64,000 nucleotides of DNA, from assembly GCA_029531795.1 (NCBI GenBank), contig JAPEIS010000007.1:1612001-1676000 (forward strand), given 5' to 3'. The first letter of the stretch is position 1. Each line of letters starts with the position of its first letter. Source of the stretch: Sclerotinia nivalis (Eukaryota; Ascomycota; Leotiomycetes; Helotiales; Sclerotiniaceae). The translations under genes were made by a program, and so were the position numbers. Positions 34,705 through 47,188 of the stretch are shown here, piece after piece. The notes under the pieces were generated by a model. The model worked only from the letters and a program-made list of their open reading frames with translations, did not search any database and was not told the origin of the DNA.

Positions 34705-36317
34705 TTAAACGCTGAAATCGACCCAACTTACATCACCGAAACGTCCTGAAGGATCCTGGAATACTTTAGCGGGACTACTGTAAGGCGCCCATTGCGTGTC
34801 ATTGTATTGCACATCAAGCAACGAACTGGCCCTCGCAGTCGCGTCATAACCTGGTCCATAATTCTTATATTCAGCTTGGATAGTGCTGTAATTACCATCG
34901 TTGTCATTGTAGCGAGCAGGAACCCAGTCGATATATCCTGTGGGAAGAATCGAATCATCGAGGTAGGTGCGGGCGAAGATTGATCGCATTTGTGCGTTCT
35001 GTTTGGCGATTGTTAGATCATTCCCATAAATGATTAAAGGACAGAGAGAATATACCCAAGGTCTGCCAAGTGGACATTTTCCTGTGATGCTCAAACTACT
35101 GTTTGCTTTCTGTACTGATGAATCCACAATATATACTCCATATTTGTTCTCAAAGGTCGTGTTCGTTCCCTTCCAAGCTGTAATTCCACCTGAAAAAATT
35201 CGAGTTAATAAAAGCAAGAACATGGATAGTAGGAAAGGGGACGAAATTACCTCCACATGATCGAAGATAGATTTGTGTGTTGTTAACCCAGAGAGTCCCG
35301 AAACCGTAAAAGAAGTCGGTCTGGCCGGCGACGACAGATTTAGACATGTACGAATTGGATAGTTTGCCTACGTAGATCTTGAGTGTGTTAGTTTGAGAGA
35401 GAAGAAAGGGAAAAGAGCAGTCGGTGGATGGCATACAGTATCCTGGTAGCTGTAGAAGCCGGTATAGTAAAAGCCACCGTTTGCATAGCTTATGCTCAAT
35501 GCGAGGGAAGGTCCATCAGCTATTATTTTGTTAGAATGTTCTCTTGTTTGTTCCGATACTCCCCCCAAGGTCCCGACCGTTTTGTCATCCTCTTCCTCCT
35601 CTGGAAAAAAAACATTAACTTACAGTATGGCACAAAATCATTGATGAAGTTCAGATTGTATGTTCTAAAGTCTTTGCATCCAAATGGTGTTCCTGGTGGG
35701 ACAGCAAATCCAGTCGGGCCACTTCCACTCAAAGACGCATTGAGAGTCGGCGCAACAGTCAAAGTGGATGTGTAGGCGTTATCCCCTGTGCCAGCAACCG
35801 CTCTCCAGATGATATTGACGGTATTCCCAGATTGATTGTAAGGATTTGCGGTTTCACCAAGCAAATATGTAGGACCAGGACGAGTGACGTTGACCTACGG
35901 TCCAATGTTAACGATCATGCGACGAGCCTGAGTGCAAAAGACAAATTAAACATAATTCTCACCTGCTCTGTATAGTTGCCAGATGCAATAAGAATAACAT
36001 ATGTATCATTATTGTTTGGTAAGCTCGCGACAGCTACATCGTTTACAATTAGCCTTAATTCAAACCTTCCACTTGCGCAATTCTACCACATTCCGCTTCA
36101 CCTCCTATGGGAGACCCAAGTACATACCAGACTGCACCGTCTTGAAATTGGAACCACTTCCTACGGAATCTACATATTTCGTCCTTTGCAAATCACATCC
36201 TTCCAAAGGATTTTGGGTGTGATTTTGACAGGCATGTCTATTCTGCTGGCTATTGATGTTCCAACTGGCTGTGACAAAAGGGGCGAGAGAAGCTAGAAGT
36301 ATTAATGGGCGGACCAT
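34705..36317 (-). CDS. Secreted pectin methylesterase (CE8)
   Basis: Removes methyl groups from host pectin in the apoplast, a plant wall-degrading role. Seven exons join in frame: 36317-36128, 36033-35963, 35894-35624, 35519-35437, 35377-35251, 35189-35056 and 34998-34705, giving 389 residues. Residues 1-17 form a signal peptide (LILLASLAPFVTA). CE8 catalytic features all fall in place after splicing: Gln203-Asp204-Thr205 in SYQDT (acid/base Asp204), Asp226 in GQTDFFYG (nucleophile; the usual form is GxVDFIFG), and Arg290 in LGRPW. The fifth intron end was set at AAG|ATC rather than at a nearby TAG because only this keeps IYVGKLSNSY in frame. Several NxS/T sites suggest glycosylation. B. cinerea has several pectinesterase genes; I cannot say which this is. 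Confidence 0.92.
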
Positions 36318-37762
36318 TTTGATGGACTTTTTTGAACAGTCAATTGAAAATAGAAATGTCAATTGATAGTCAGGAGCCCTTTCAAAAAGAAAAGCCAAGG
36401 AGGGCACTTTATATCTAGATGCGAGTGAGCTCGATGTATGTATTACTAACTGCATCCAGAAGTGGATTACAGATTGCCGATACTTCGGAATAATGCAACA
36501 CCCATGTCTACCCTTTCTCATCTCACCGACTTATACATACATACAAGCCTTCGCATTATCATCATTTGGGATTGAAAGCCGTTGATGATTTCATGCGTGA
36601 AGATAAATACCCGTGCGGTCAGAAAGTATACAACTCCGAAGCTAGGGGCACGTACCTCAAGATGGTAAACTACAAGAGGAATGTCATTACCTGGTTTCTC
36701 TAGCGTCGGAGTTGCATACTTTTTGGCAGCATGAGTACCCTTGTTTGAAAAGCTTGCATAGGAGAGCAGAGTGCTTGTTTGCTAGTAATTAGATATCTAG
36801 GTATACACCGATAGTAGTTTGCATGGCTCGAGCATGGTTCAAGCAATGCGAGTACGGCACTGTAGGATAAGAATTCGGACGAACGATTTTCCACTCAGGG
36901 ACCGAAAATGCATAAGTGATTAAGGAGAAAAGCTATAGGTAGGATTACATAATCCAGAATCGCCCCTTAAGTCTTGGTAAACTCTGGTGCATTGTGATAC
37001 ACCGCATGCAAGCTTTCATACAAACCTTATTTGAATAAGGAGAGCCGGGAAGCAAAAGGTATTTAAGCTTTGTACTGTAGTCGAATTTTCAATGCTGATT
37101 TTGTCTTCTTTGACTTACGACTTGCGATTTACTTTCCAATATTTGAAAAGGTTTTCAACATTTGAAAAGGATCTACCTAGCGTTTGCGGGGAAATGCAAA
37201 CCTTTGGGGTGATCGATCCTACGCTAGAGATTCTAGAAAAAGCCCGTTGAAATTGGTTTGGATAGTGCGGGGAACGGGTGAGCATTATTGCGCCAATGGG
37301 AGCGTGGCTTCAGGGAATTGAGGGTGTCTTGGTGGTGTGTGCACGAGTTTGTAGATCATTGGATTTAGGGCTCTAAAATTCAATGGGGCTGTTGGATTTT
37401 GGTTTTTCTATTCCCTTTAAATTTCTATTGCTGTTCAATGTGAATATGGTCTTTGATATAGTTCATCGAGGTGATTTTGTATGTATGATTTGTGTTGTAA
37501 ACTTACAATGTAGCCGATTTATCTTTCAGGCTCGGATACCCTGTAATACTCTCCCATACCTGGACCTAGATTCGACGATCAAACGGCGTCTCAGGCTTGA
37601 TGATGACAATTAAAGGGGCTTTAGGAGTTAAAGGACGGCGGCCGAAAAGAGCCGAAAAGAACTTGAAATTAATGCTAAATTGTGTGGATGCTCTACTAGT
37701 AATACAAGATTTACAAGCGTGTGGTGTTGTCTACTCTGTCATGTGCAAGCCGCATTCATATT
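36318..37762. other. Intergenic (pectinesterase promoter, MFS 3' end)
   Basis: A 1.4-kb AT-rich interval between two leftward genes, with no supportable gene. It should include the promoter of the pectinesterase, where carbon-source and pH control elements would be expected. I could not assign any with confidence. Confidence 0.55.
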
Positions 37763-39928
37763 TTACAAATTTTCAGGCTGGGTCGTTCCTCTTTCAATCA
37801 CCATTCCATCCTTCTCTTCCTTTTTCTTCTCTATTTCCTTCTCTTGTCCATGCCCCTTCTTCACACTCTTCCAATCCAGTCCACATGCTGCCACAAAGCT
37901 GCCAATCGCACAGGCAGTAGTCACCCAATAACAACGCGTAAGTCCTTCTACATAGGCTTGCAACACAGCATTTAAGGCTTCTTCTTGCTGCAGCTGTGCT
38001 AGCAATTGTCGAATTTCTGTTGCGCCGCTATGTAAAAATAACTGAGGATCGAGTTGGGGAGCATGTTCTTCTATTCCAGATTTTAACCCGTTTTGGAAAA
38101 GGGTTTGGCAGACGGATATAAAGAGGGCGCCGCCTAGGGACTGAAAAAATGACACGCATGCTGTACCGACGGGTACGTCGACAAGTGGAAGAACAGTCTG
38201 AACTACTAGAACACCGCCTTGAAAACCAACGCCGATTCCAATACCAGTTATGACTTGGAAGCCGAACCATTGGGACATGGGAGTTGTGAGGGAGAAGGTG
38301 GTGATGAGGCCGGAGCCGACGGCGAATAATATCATACAGAAAATCATAACGGGAGTGTAATATCCGATTGCGGTGATGAGCCCTCCGGTTACTATGGATG
38401 ATAGAACTGTAGATATTAGGAGGGGGAGAAGCTCAATACCGGCTTTGGTGGCGGAGGAACCTTTGACGGATTGAAAGTAGATTGCCAGGTAGAAGATTAG
38501 AGAAAAGAAACCAGCGCCAAAGAGGAACGCGAATACGTATGCGAGGATAGTGTTGCGATCTTTAAAGAAGCGGGGAGGGAGAATGCCTTTATCCCCGAGG
38601 ATGATTTGTGAGGTAATGAATAAGATGAATAACAAGATCGAACCGACGAGGAGACCAATGATCTTAGCAGAACTCCATGGATATGTCGTACCACCCCATT
38701 GGAGGGCGAGCAGAAGGCATATGACGGCTGGGATAAGAATGACTGTGCCGATGAGATCGAGCTTTTTGATACGAGCGAAAATGGAAAGATTCTCGGGGTT
38801 GTTGGCGCGGTGGATCTTGAGGTAAACGGCAATTACAGCTATAGCGACGGCGCCTATAGGAAGATTAATATAGAAGCACCAACGCCAAGATACTTTGTCG
38901 GTCTGTCCTGATCAGTGTTTGTCCTCGTGAAATTCTGAACCAGACTCACGAATACACCCCCAAGCAACGGTCCTGCGACAGAAGCAATTCCCCACATCCC
39001 TCCACTGAATAGTATTCATGTCAGCGCTTGTAACAAAAAGAGGCAACTACAATTTCTTTTTACAAAAGTTTATCCACCTACATCAAACCAAACGCAGCTG
39101 GTCGTTTTCGCAAAGGTACTATTTGTTGAGTCAGGATCATCCAAAATAAAAATTAAATAAACAAGCTAAAATTGAACGTTATAATCGGTTGAAGCCATCC
39201 ATTCATATCGCCACCGGGCTAAAATCTAAGCACTTACAACAATATGCCAAAATAACTATTGCTCCTGAAAATAAACCTCCAACTCCTATTCCAGCTATAG
39301 CTCTACCCACTATCAACGCAGTGCTATTCGGCGCAGTGGCGCAAACCAAGGAACTGTCCTATTTGTTAATTCATATGTTCCATCCACATATTTGTGACAT
39401 CACATTACCCGATTTCGAAAATGATTATAGCCACGATGAAGGTGAGCTTGATCTGCAGAATTTTATAAGTATCCGCACAATATATTGGTATCCGTACACT
39501 CTCTTGCTTACACTGAATATAGTATATATCCTACCAAATGTCGGTTGCAGAGCGGTGGTGGTCAAGAGGTATGCGCTGCCATACCATCCAATATCTTGTA
39601 TGCTATTGAACTGATCTGTTATTTTCGGGATGGCAGTTGCGATAATGGTTTGATCTAGAGCTACTAAAAAGACTGCGATGCATAGCGCCGCCAGAATGAC
39701 GACCAATTTTAAACCATGGGGATAAACTGCCTCTTCGCCATCTAGTTCGTTAGGACTCAAAGTTGATTCTTTTTGTAGAGATGCGTCCGCTGGCATAGAC
39801 TCCTCTGGCGTGTTATCTTTGGATACCGAATCCGATGCATTGGATATATCAACCTCGTTCTTGGATGCCTCCATGACGGGCTTGCCTCTGATATCCATGT
39901 CTGCTGTTGATGATATTAATTTTGACAT
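37763..39928 (-). CDS. MFS multidrug transporter, 14-TM DHA family
   Basis: A proton-driven efflux pump of the drug:H+ antiporter type with 14 predicted helices, at the plasma membrane. It resembles fungal toxin- and fungicide-efflux pumps. Six exons join in frame: 39928-39512, 39452-39409, 39353-39238, 39118-39082, 39004-38950 and 38902-37763, giving 602 residues. The first roughly 70 residues are a hydrophilic Ser/Asp/Glu-rich tail. TM1 carries [14 protein letters not shown], the DHA signature in helix 1. Then come [21 protein letters not shown] (motif A region) and, across four short exons, [29 protein letters not shown] (motif B), [29 protein letters not shown] (motif C region) and [13 protein letters not shown]. 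Every junction restores a family-conserved run. The last exon ends in a Lys/Glu-rich tail. It is divergent from Argonaute. Confidence 0.9.
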
Positions 39929-42372
39929 CTTAGGTACAATGATTTCCTTTGAAAAAATTAATGAAATTGATGGTGGTCAAGTTTTGGGGTTTCAGCGAGA
40001 CACATTGGTCTCAATAAGGAAACAGCAAAACCTTTCTGCTAGGCAGAACAGAATACTCAAAAACAATAGCAGCATCACTAACTTGCTGACTCACTCTATG
40101 ACTATGGAAAAGTCATGAGGCAAAGAATTGAAGTTATTGTCAATAAATCGATTTCTTTGTTATTGTATCCTTATGATTCATTCCATATCCGAAAGCTCTT
40201 TTGATTCGTCATGGCAACCAGCAATGAAAGCCAACAACTATGCATGGCATTCTCATTGGCCAACTATTTGCCCCATAGTCCGGGTATGGAAGGAATCAGG
40301 AATTTTCCTCCTTGGGCGGCTACTTTTAGTTTGGGTGGCCGTATCGCAGTATTTCAATTTTTCGAATTGAAATAAAAAAATCTAGCATCATGCTTTCCGA
40401 ACAAGTATCAATTTCTGATACAGCCAATTGATGCGTTCTTACATAATCATGACTCCTTTTGGTTTGTTGATAGAATTGAAATGGTTAACTAGAAGTAGAA
40501 GTTTTTGTTGGTATGCCACTATCAAAGGAAGTTGCATGCTTCCGATGATTCGAAATTAGCCAATGTTTCGTCCAGTACCAATTCATTGGAACCGCTCTTG
40601 CTATGTAAACAGCAATCTTCGGCGATGAATACACAGGGGGTTCATCTACCCAGGTCTTTCTTCTTTAATATTAGAGGCTGTCAAATTTCCGCTGTGTTCA
40701 GAAAGGCTGACCACCATTCACTCAGTTTCATCACCGATTAAGCTGGCTGCAGAAGGTTATGTTGAACAACCAAAAATGACTCTTTCTTTGTTTAATGTTT
40801 TTTCTACTTGCCTTGCTTGAACAATGCAGCAAGTTTCCTTGGTGCTAGCTAGCTGCAGGATGGCATGATACCTGGATGATGTTACATGAAATGATAGGTA
40901 TTGACACATTGACACATTAATATCAATCAATTCATCTGATGATTGTGGTGTGCTACAAATCACATAATTGGATGGTAGAAATTCGGAATTCACTCTTTTA
41001 GTTGAGCATGTGACCACACGTACAGAAAGATCCACTAGGTGATGTCCCACTTCTTTGAGAGATTGGTGAATTGTGAGTTGAATTGTAAAAAAAATTTAAT
41101 TTTTTTTTATTATCTTTTGAGTTTAAAGGGGAAAAATGCTAAGAATTTTCATTTCTACAATAGCTAGAAGTGAGAAAAGAGAATATTCTTTTATCCTTCT
41201 TTGTTTGAGAAGATCTAGCACGTATTCAAACCATAAAAAGTTCTGCCAAACTTCACTCTCAAAGGGAAAGTGGGGTAAATGACACAATACGAGTATTGGC
41301 TGCAGGTAGGAGCTCCTTCTACCAATTGTTCTTGAAGGTAAGCTGAGCTGACGCTGCCTTCTCTCTCCTCTCTCCTCTCTCCTCTCTTCTCTCTTCTCTC
41401 TCCCTCTTTTTTCTTCTCACCCTTCTCTTTCTTTCAACCTCACAAATACACATTATATTCCTCTCATCTATTATATATCCCGTCTGTTGGATTTTTATTC
41501 AATCCCAAGCGTTTCTATATTCTCTTCTAGCTCTATTGCTATAAGCTCTAAAATTACAAAGTAAGTGGTCAAACAAATCCTGCTACGTATCATAGTAGTA
41601 GCTCATGCATGCATCCCTTCCAATTGCTAGCAAACACCTAGCTACCATATGATCTTTTCCTAATCTGAACATCTACTGCAGTAAAGCACCCCTCACCTAT
41701 CAAAAATCGCCTGGGCTACTTATCTCGCTCCACCCTAACAAAACCTACCATCCGTCCATCTCAAATTCTTATTACAATCCATCAATTTATCGCTCAAAGA
41801 ATTTGATACACTATCACAAGCTGGAAATTAGCTCAATTCCCATTAACTGTCAATATTCCTCTCCATAGTTAGATATTCTAGCTATCGATTGCTCGATTTT
41901 CAAAGGGTATGCTTCAACTTTATTTCAACACCCTCTGTGATGCCAATCATGGATGGCTTGCCTGCCTCGTGGCACAATTATCTCTCCTAGATTATCAGTT
42001 TAATCTTGAAGATTGTACTTGATCGACAACCACTCATCGTTCTCAACCACATTTTCGTTACCTTCCTTTTAGCAATGACAATCCATCACCTTTCATTGTC
42101 TGACCCTCATAAGACATTATGTTGTTTCGCACTTTTGGATTCTGTTCGACAAAACAGCGCGTTTCTTTGACTTACAAAGCAATCCCGTTTTACTAGCCAA
42201 GTGGCACATGCTTCCTTCTACTAATATCGCATTCTTCTACTCCCTAATTCTCAGATTGGATCAACTCATCTTCATGACTGTCTACACTTCATCTTTTTAG
42301 TTTGCTTCCTAACACTCATTCTCAGATACATTCGACAAGCATTTCTTTAGAGAGCCCTCATTAGCCCTTCCC
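39929..42372. other. Divergent promoter region of the MFS pump and Argonaute
   Basis: A 2.4-kb interval. The left half is AT-rich. From about 41,359 to the Argonaute ATG it is strongly pyrimidine-rich on the plus strand, as in highly expressed fungal promoters and leaders. GT...AG leader introns are possible (for example GTAAGTGG at about 41561) but unproven. No conserved ORF was seen. Confidence 0.55.
41359..41415 (+). promoter_or_regulatory. CT-rich promoter tract upstream of Argonaute
   Basis: About 55 bases of nearly pure pyrimidine (CTCTCTCCTCTCTCC-type units, then TTCTTCTC). Such tracts usually sit just upstream of transcription starts in filamentous ascomycetes. It lies about 1 kb before the Argonaute start codon, so a roughly 0.9-kb leader with introns is implied if it marks the start. 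Confidence 0.45.
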
Positions 42373-45300
42373 ATGTCTTTTGATCCAGCAGCACGCGGAC
42401 GTGGCCGTGGTGGCCGTGGTGGCGGAGATCGTGGTGGACGTGGTGGCGGAGATCGTGGTGGAAGAGGAGGCGGTTATGGTGGCGGAGATCGTGGTGGAGG
42501 ACGAGGTGGTTATGGTGGCGGGGACCGTGGTGGCCGAGGAGGAGGTGGACGTGGTCGTGGCGGCCCGGTAGTCGTCTTCAAGTAAGGATTTTACTTTACT
42601 ATTCTTGGTGTTGATCTAATAAACTCTCTAGAGACCCCAAATACCCCGCGGAGGCCCCCGATGCGAACGTCACCAAGATGGAAAATGACTACCATCAGAG
42701 CTTGTCGGGAATCAATGCTCTTAGTAAGGTATCCCTCAACCAGAAATATCCTGCTCGTCCGGGGTACGGGATTGGCGGTCGGAAAATCCAGCTTTTTACC
42801 AATTCATTCTCGTTAAACACCGATCCCAACTTCACTTTAGGTCGATATATGGTATATATATTGCCGAACATAGATGCTGCCAAAAAGAAACGAACCCAGC
42901 TTTTTAGGCTCGTGCTCGAATTGCCGGAATTTGCAAACATTCCTATTGCTACGGATTACGCCTCAATGCTTATTACACCAAACAAGTTGCCTTTCACAGA
43001 TGAGCGTACTTTCAGTATCCCTTGGCGAAGCGAAGGGGAAGACGATCCATATCCAGATGCCCAAGTTTACCGCGTTCGGATCAGCTCCCCGACCTCTTTC
43101 AACATCTCCGATTTCGTTCAGTTTTTATCCAAAATTTCTGCGACTAATGTATCAGATATACAAAAAGAGGAGACCATCCAGGCCATGAATACCCTTCTCG
43201 GATTTTATGCCAAAAGTGATAAAGGAACTGTTTCCATTGCCGGTAACAGACACTTCTCCACAGCTCGAAAGGGCAACGAGCACAATTTTACGCCTCTTAG
43301 TATGGGACTGGAGGCTATACGCGGCTTCTATCAGAGTGTTAGACCAGCCACTGGTCGACTCTTGTTGAACGTGAACGTCACTCACTCTGTCTTTCTTGAG
43401 CCTGGTTCTCTGGCTCTTTTATTCCAAAAACTTGGCCATGGTCATGGTATCATGGATAAGATTAAAAGGAAGCGTATTGAAGTGACTCACTTACCCGAAA
43501 AAAAGTCTAAGAACGGTGCGATTATTCCGCGGGAGAGATCCATTTGGGATTTGGCTCGCCCAGGTGACGGTAGCACGGAGGAGCATCCTCCACAGATTGC
43601 AAGATATGGCGCTGGACCAAAAGATGTCAAGTTTTACATTTCTGCTGAAGCACCATCAACGAAAGGCGACGCTCCACCTAAATCCGGATCAAAAAAAGCT
43701 TCTGCGCCGGCCCTTAAAGTCAATATGTACATGTCAGTATTTGATTATTTCAAAGCTAAATATCCGAGTAATAAATTGAACCCAAATTTTCCCGTGGTCA
43801 ACGTCGGTAACAGCCTCAAACCATCTTATCTGCCAGCGGAGGTCTGCATTATAAAACCAGGTCAGGTTGTGAAAAAGGCTTTACTAGGGGATCAAACTCG
43901 AATGATGTTAGATTTTGCAAACAGAAGGCCCGAACCTAATGCTATGTCCATTATCACATCTGGCAAACAAGTCTTGGGACTAAATGCTAAGAACAATCCC
44001 CTTTTATCTCAATTCGGAGTTCACGTTGGTGACAGCCTAATAACTGTTCAAGGTCGTGTGTTACCGCCACCCGCAATCAACTATAAGAACAAACAACTTC
44101 GCCCAATGACGACGATGCCTAGGGATGGTTCTTGGAATATGAGAGATACGCGTTTCCATACTTGTGGAGATCTGGGCCCGTGGACTTACATGATAGTTGA
44201 ATCTACCAGCCGTGCTAGTAGTAGAGTGGACCAGCAGACTGTGATAGATACAGTCGATCAATTCCGGAGACACCTTCATGGTGCAGGTATAGGTGTTCAA
44301 GGTTACATGAATGTGCCAGCACCTTCTTTGAAACACATAGAAGGAAATGAAGCGTCTACCTCTACCGCTGTTAAGGATGCCTTCAAAAAGCTCACTACAT
44401 CCAAAAACCTTCCAAAGCCCAAGTTTGTTCTCTGTATCCTTCCAGTTAATGATGTAATGCTTTATAACACGATAAAGAGATATGCAGATACTAGCGCTGG
44501 TATACATACAGTCTGTGTACAATACTCGAAATTTGTAAAGGGAGATCTACAATACTTTGGCAACGTTGCGTTGAAGTTCAATCTCAAGGCGGGTGGTATT
44601 AATCAGACAATCGACAAACTCGGCGTTATCAATGAAGGAAAGACGATGGTTGTTGGCATTGATGTGACACATCCATCCCCTGGATCAAAAGATACAGCCC
44701 CTAGTGTTGCTGCCATGGTAACAAGCACTGACAAACTATTGGGCCAATGGTCAGGTATTTGTCGTTTGCAGAAGGAAGCCCGACAAGAGATGGTGTCAGA
44801 TCTTGAATCAATGTTGATGAGGCTTTTGGAAATCTGGAACAAGAAAAACAAAGCATGGCCTGAAAACATTCTAATTTACAGAGATGGTGTTTCGGAAGGG
44901 CAATACAATATCTCGCTCGAGCAAGAATTACCGAAGATTAGAAATGCTTGTCGACAAAAGTACCCAGCTAATTTGACCAAGAAAAACCTTCCAAGAATCT
45001 CGATCATAGTCTGTGGAAAACGTCATCACACACGATTTTATCCAAGGGATACTGAAACTGCGGATTCTAAATCAAATTGTCCTGCTGGAACCGTCGTCGA
45101 CCGTGGGGTTACCGAATCTCGCAACTGGGACTTTTTCCTCCAACCTCATCAATGTCTCATGGGAACCGCAAGACCATGTCATTATTTTGTCATCCTAGAC
45201 GAGATCTTTAAATCCCAGAAGGTGAAGGCTCCTCATCAGACCTCAGCCGATTCCCTTGAGGAGTTAACGTATAACATGTGCCATCTGTTCGGGCGAGCAA

Positions 45301-45497
45301 CTAAGGCTGTCAGTCTGTGTCCACCTGCATACTATGCGGACTTGTTGTGCACACGCATGAGGGGATACCTTGCAGATCAGTATGATCCTTCGACAGATAA
45401 TACTACACCGCAACCAGGAGCCAGGCCAGAGCCGGTTGTAGGTCAAGATCGAGTGACAATACAAGCTGACATTGCAGAGTCAATGTTCTGGATCTAA
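42373..45497 (+). CDS. ago1: Argonaute (QDE-2 type), RNA-silencing effector
   Basis: Binds small RNAs and cleaves matching transcripts. Exon 1 is 42373-42581, the intron 42582-42631 (50 nt), and exon 2 42632-45497, giving 1,024 residues. Residues 8-66 are almost only Arg and Gly: RGG/GGDRGG repeats, probably methylated and RNA-binding. The Argonaute N, L1, PAZ and L2 regions follow, then MID (from about 500) and PIWI (from about 660). The slicer residues are visible: Asp747 in GIDVTHP, Glu789 in RQEMVSDL, Asp821 in YRDGVSEGQ and Asp973 in PAYYADLL. This is a complete DEDD tetrad, with Asp in place of animal His at the fourth position, as known for QDE-2. The C-terminus is FWI; Argonautes usually end in hydrophobic YFA/YFV/FWI. 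In B. cinerea, Argonaute is studied for small RNAs that act across into the host plant. Confidence 0.95.
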
Positions 45498-47188
45498 GCA
45501 TCACGATATGTTCCCGGTCAAAACACCTGTGCTCTGCCTTGACGATCTGGTCATATCCTTCCGCATTCCGTGTTATTCCTCGTCTAATCTCAGCACGCAG
45601 ACGCGAAGTCCTAACCCTCCATTTGTCCAGGCATTTTTCAGTTATGGCGATTGTTTATCGAGAGCGAAAAGTTTCCTTTTTCTATTAACTTATTTGAGAA
45701 TTACAGCAGTTTTTATTCACGCATCCGTGAATTGCAGCGATTTCTTGGTTTATCTTTTATCTTTCCAACTTTGATTGCGATAGCTTTAGCTTAGAAAAGT
45801 TCATTTATTTAGGACTGAAGTACAAATTCATTTTCATACTGCTTGGCCTATCGTGATATGTCGATGTGTGATTCCGATGAACCGCGTATATTACATATAC
45901 TAAGGGGCTGGAAGTCTAGCACTCCATGGATTGTCTTTCAATGAAATCTTTACAAAAATATAAATTTCCCTTCGATTCATCAACTCAGAACTCAACGATA
46001 TCATCCCGAGTTTGCAAAGAGATATCCACTCCATCTCGTTCTTCACATTGTACTTACAGAGCACTTAAGGGCAACTATTACTCGGTTTCTGATGGAGATA
46101 AGCCGAGTTTTTGAATACCGGTATGCAAATGCATCAGATATCTGGAATAAGAAAAGGAAAAAATGTGATCATGTCTTGGATGGGAATGCTAAGGAGTGTG
46201 TTTATGTATGTTTCAGCCACCCTTTTACTCTTTTATCTGTCGAGTGATGTGTCGAGTGATGTTAAGCGAGGAACGCCCTTTTTCTTTTTTCGGAGGGAGC
46301 CGCTACGTGTGGAATCGAGAAATTGGGGATCGGGGTATTCTTTTTTTGTGGTGTGGATGTGGGTGTTGATTTGAAATTCGTGGTAGAGGTGTAAATATTT
46401 TTTGGAGGAGTGGACGGAGGATAGTTAAATCAGGGATATATCATATCTGCAGCTGGTTTTAGATTTTGAAGATCTTTTAGTTTTTGATAACTCGGGGACT
46501 GGAGGAGGTGTGGTTTGTGGAGAGAAGATCTGAAGGGATGAATGAATATATAAATCGAACTATGAGTAGCAATGCGTTAGGTCTCTGTTTTCGTCCCTCT
46601 CTTCAAATGGCTGAAGTCGCCAAGAGCTGTGAGGAACTAGTGGGTCTAGAGGTATGGAGGGATACTTGTATTGGAGGGAGATGCATGGTATTTTTTTATG
46701 ATTGAGTTTGATTTGATCAATGTTGTAATTTCTTTTATGATTTATCTCTTCGCAAGACTTTATTTTATGGGTCTGCCAAGAGAAGTCGAAAAAGTGTGTT
46801 TGTTATAAAGTTACGAATGCGAAAAGTACTTGTAAGAACATATATTTCGATGAGTGGAATTCAAGACTGTTTCTTTTTGGAAGTTGAAGGGAATTACTTG
46901 AGTCAATACTGTACTGGAATTCAATAGTTCGACGCAAAAACGGCTTTACGCGATATTTACGATAGGGGTCTTTCGAGGAGATAGTTGCGATATTTGAGCG
47001 TGGAGAATCTTGTGGGATTGTGGACGGGACCTGGACGTGGGTGTGAGCGTGGATTATACGTTTGATTGTTGTACACTTGAATGTGAGGGATCGTGAGATA
47101 CATACTTTCTGATCTTACATCACATCACACCACATCATCACTTTATCCAACCAACCCAATTCAACCCAACCACTTTAACGCACCTAGC
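45498..47188. other. Intergenic, no gene seen
   Basis: About 1.7 kb between Argonaute and the small secreted protein. ORFs are short and unconserved. The right part should hold the promoter of the small secreted protein; a CACATCACAC-type CA/CT-rich segment lies just before its start. Confidence 0.55.

Noticed and set aside
41300..42372. Extra coding exons upstream of the Argonaute ATG
   Set aside because: Short pyrimidine-rich frames only. The RGG exon starts with a well-placed ATG, and QDE-2-type proteins vary at the N-terminus.
42380..42571. Alternate frame of the Argonaute RGG exon (Val/Ala/Glu repeats)
   Set aside because: By-product of the GGTGGC-type repeat; no homology and no continuation.
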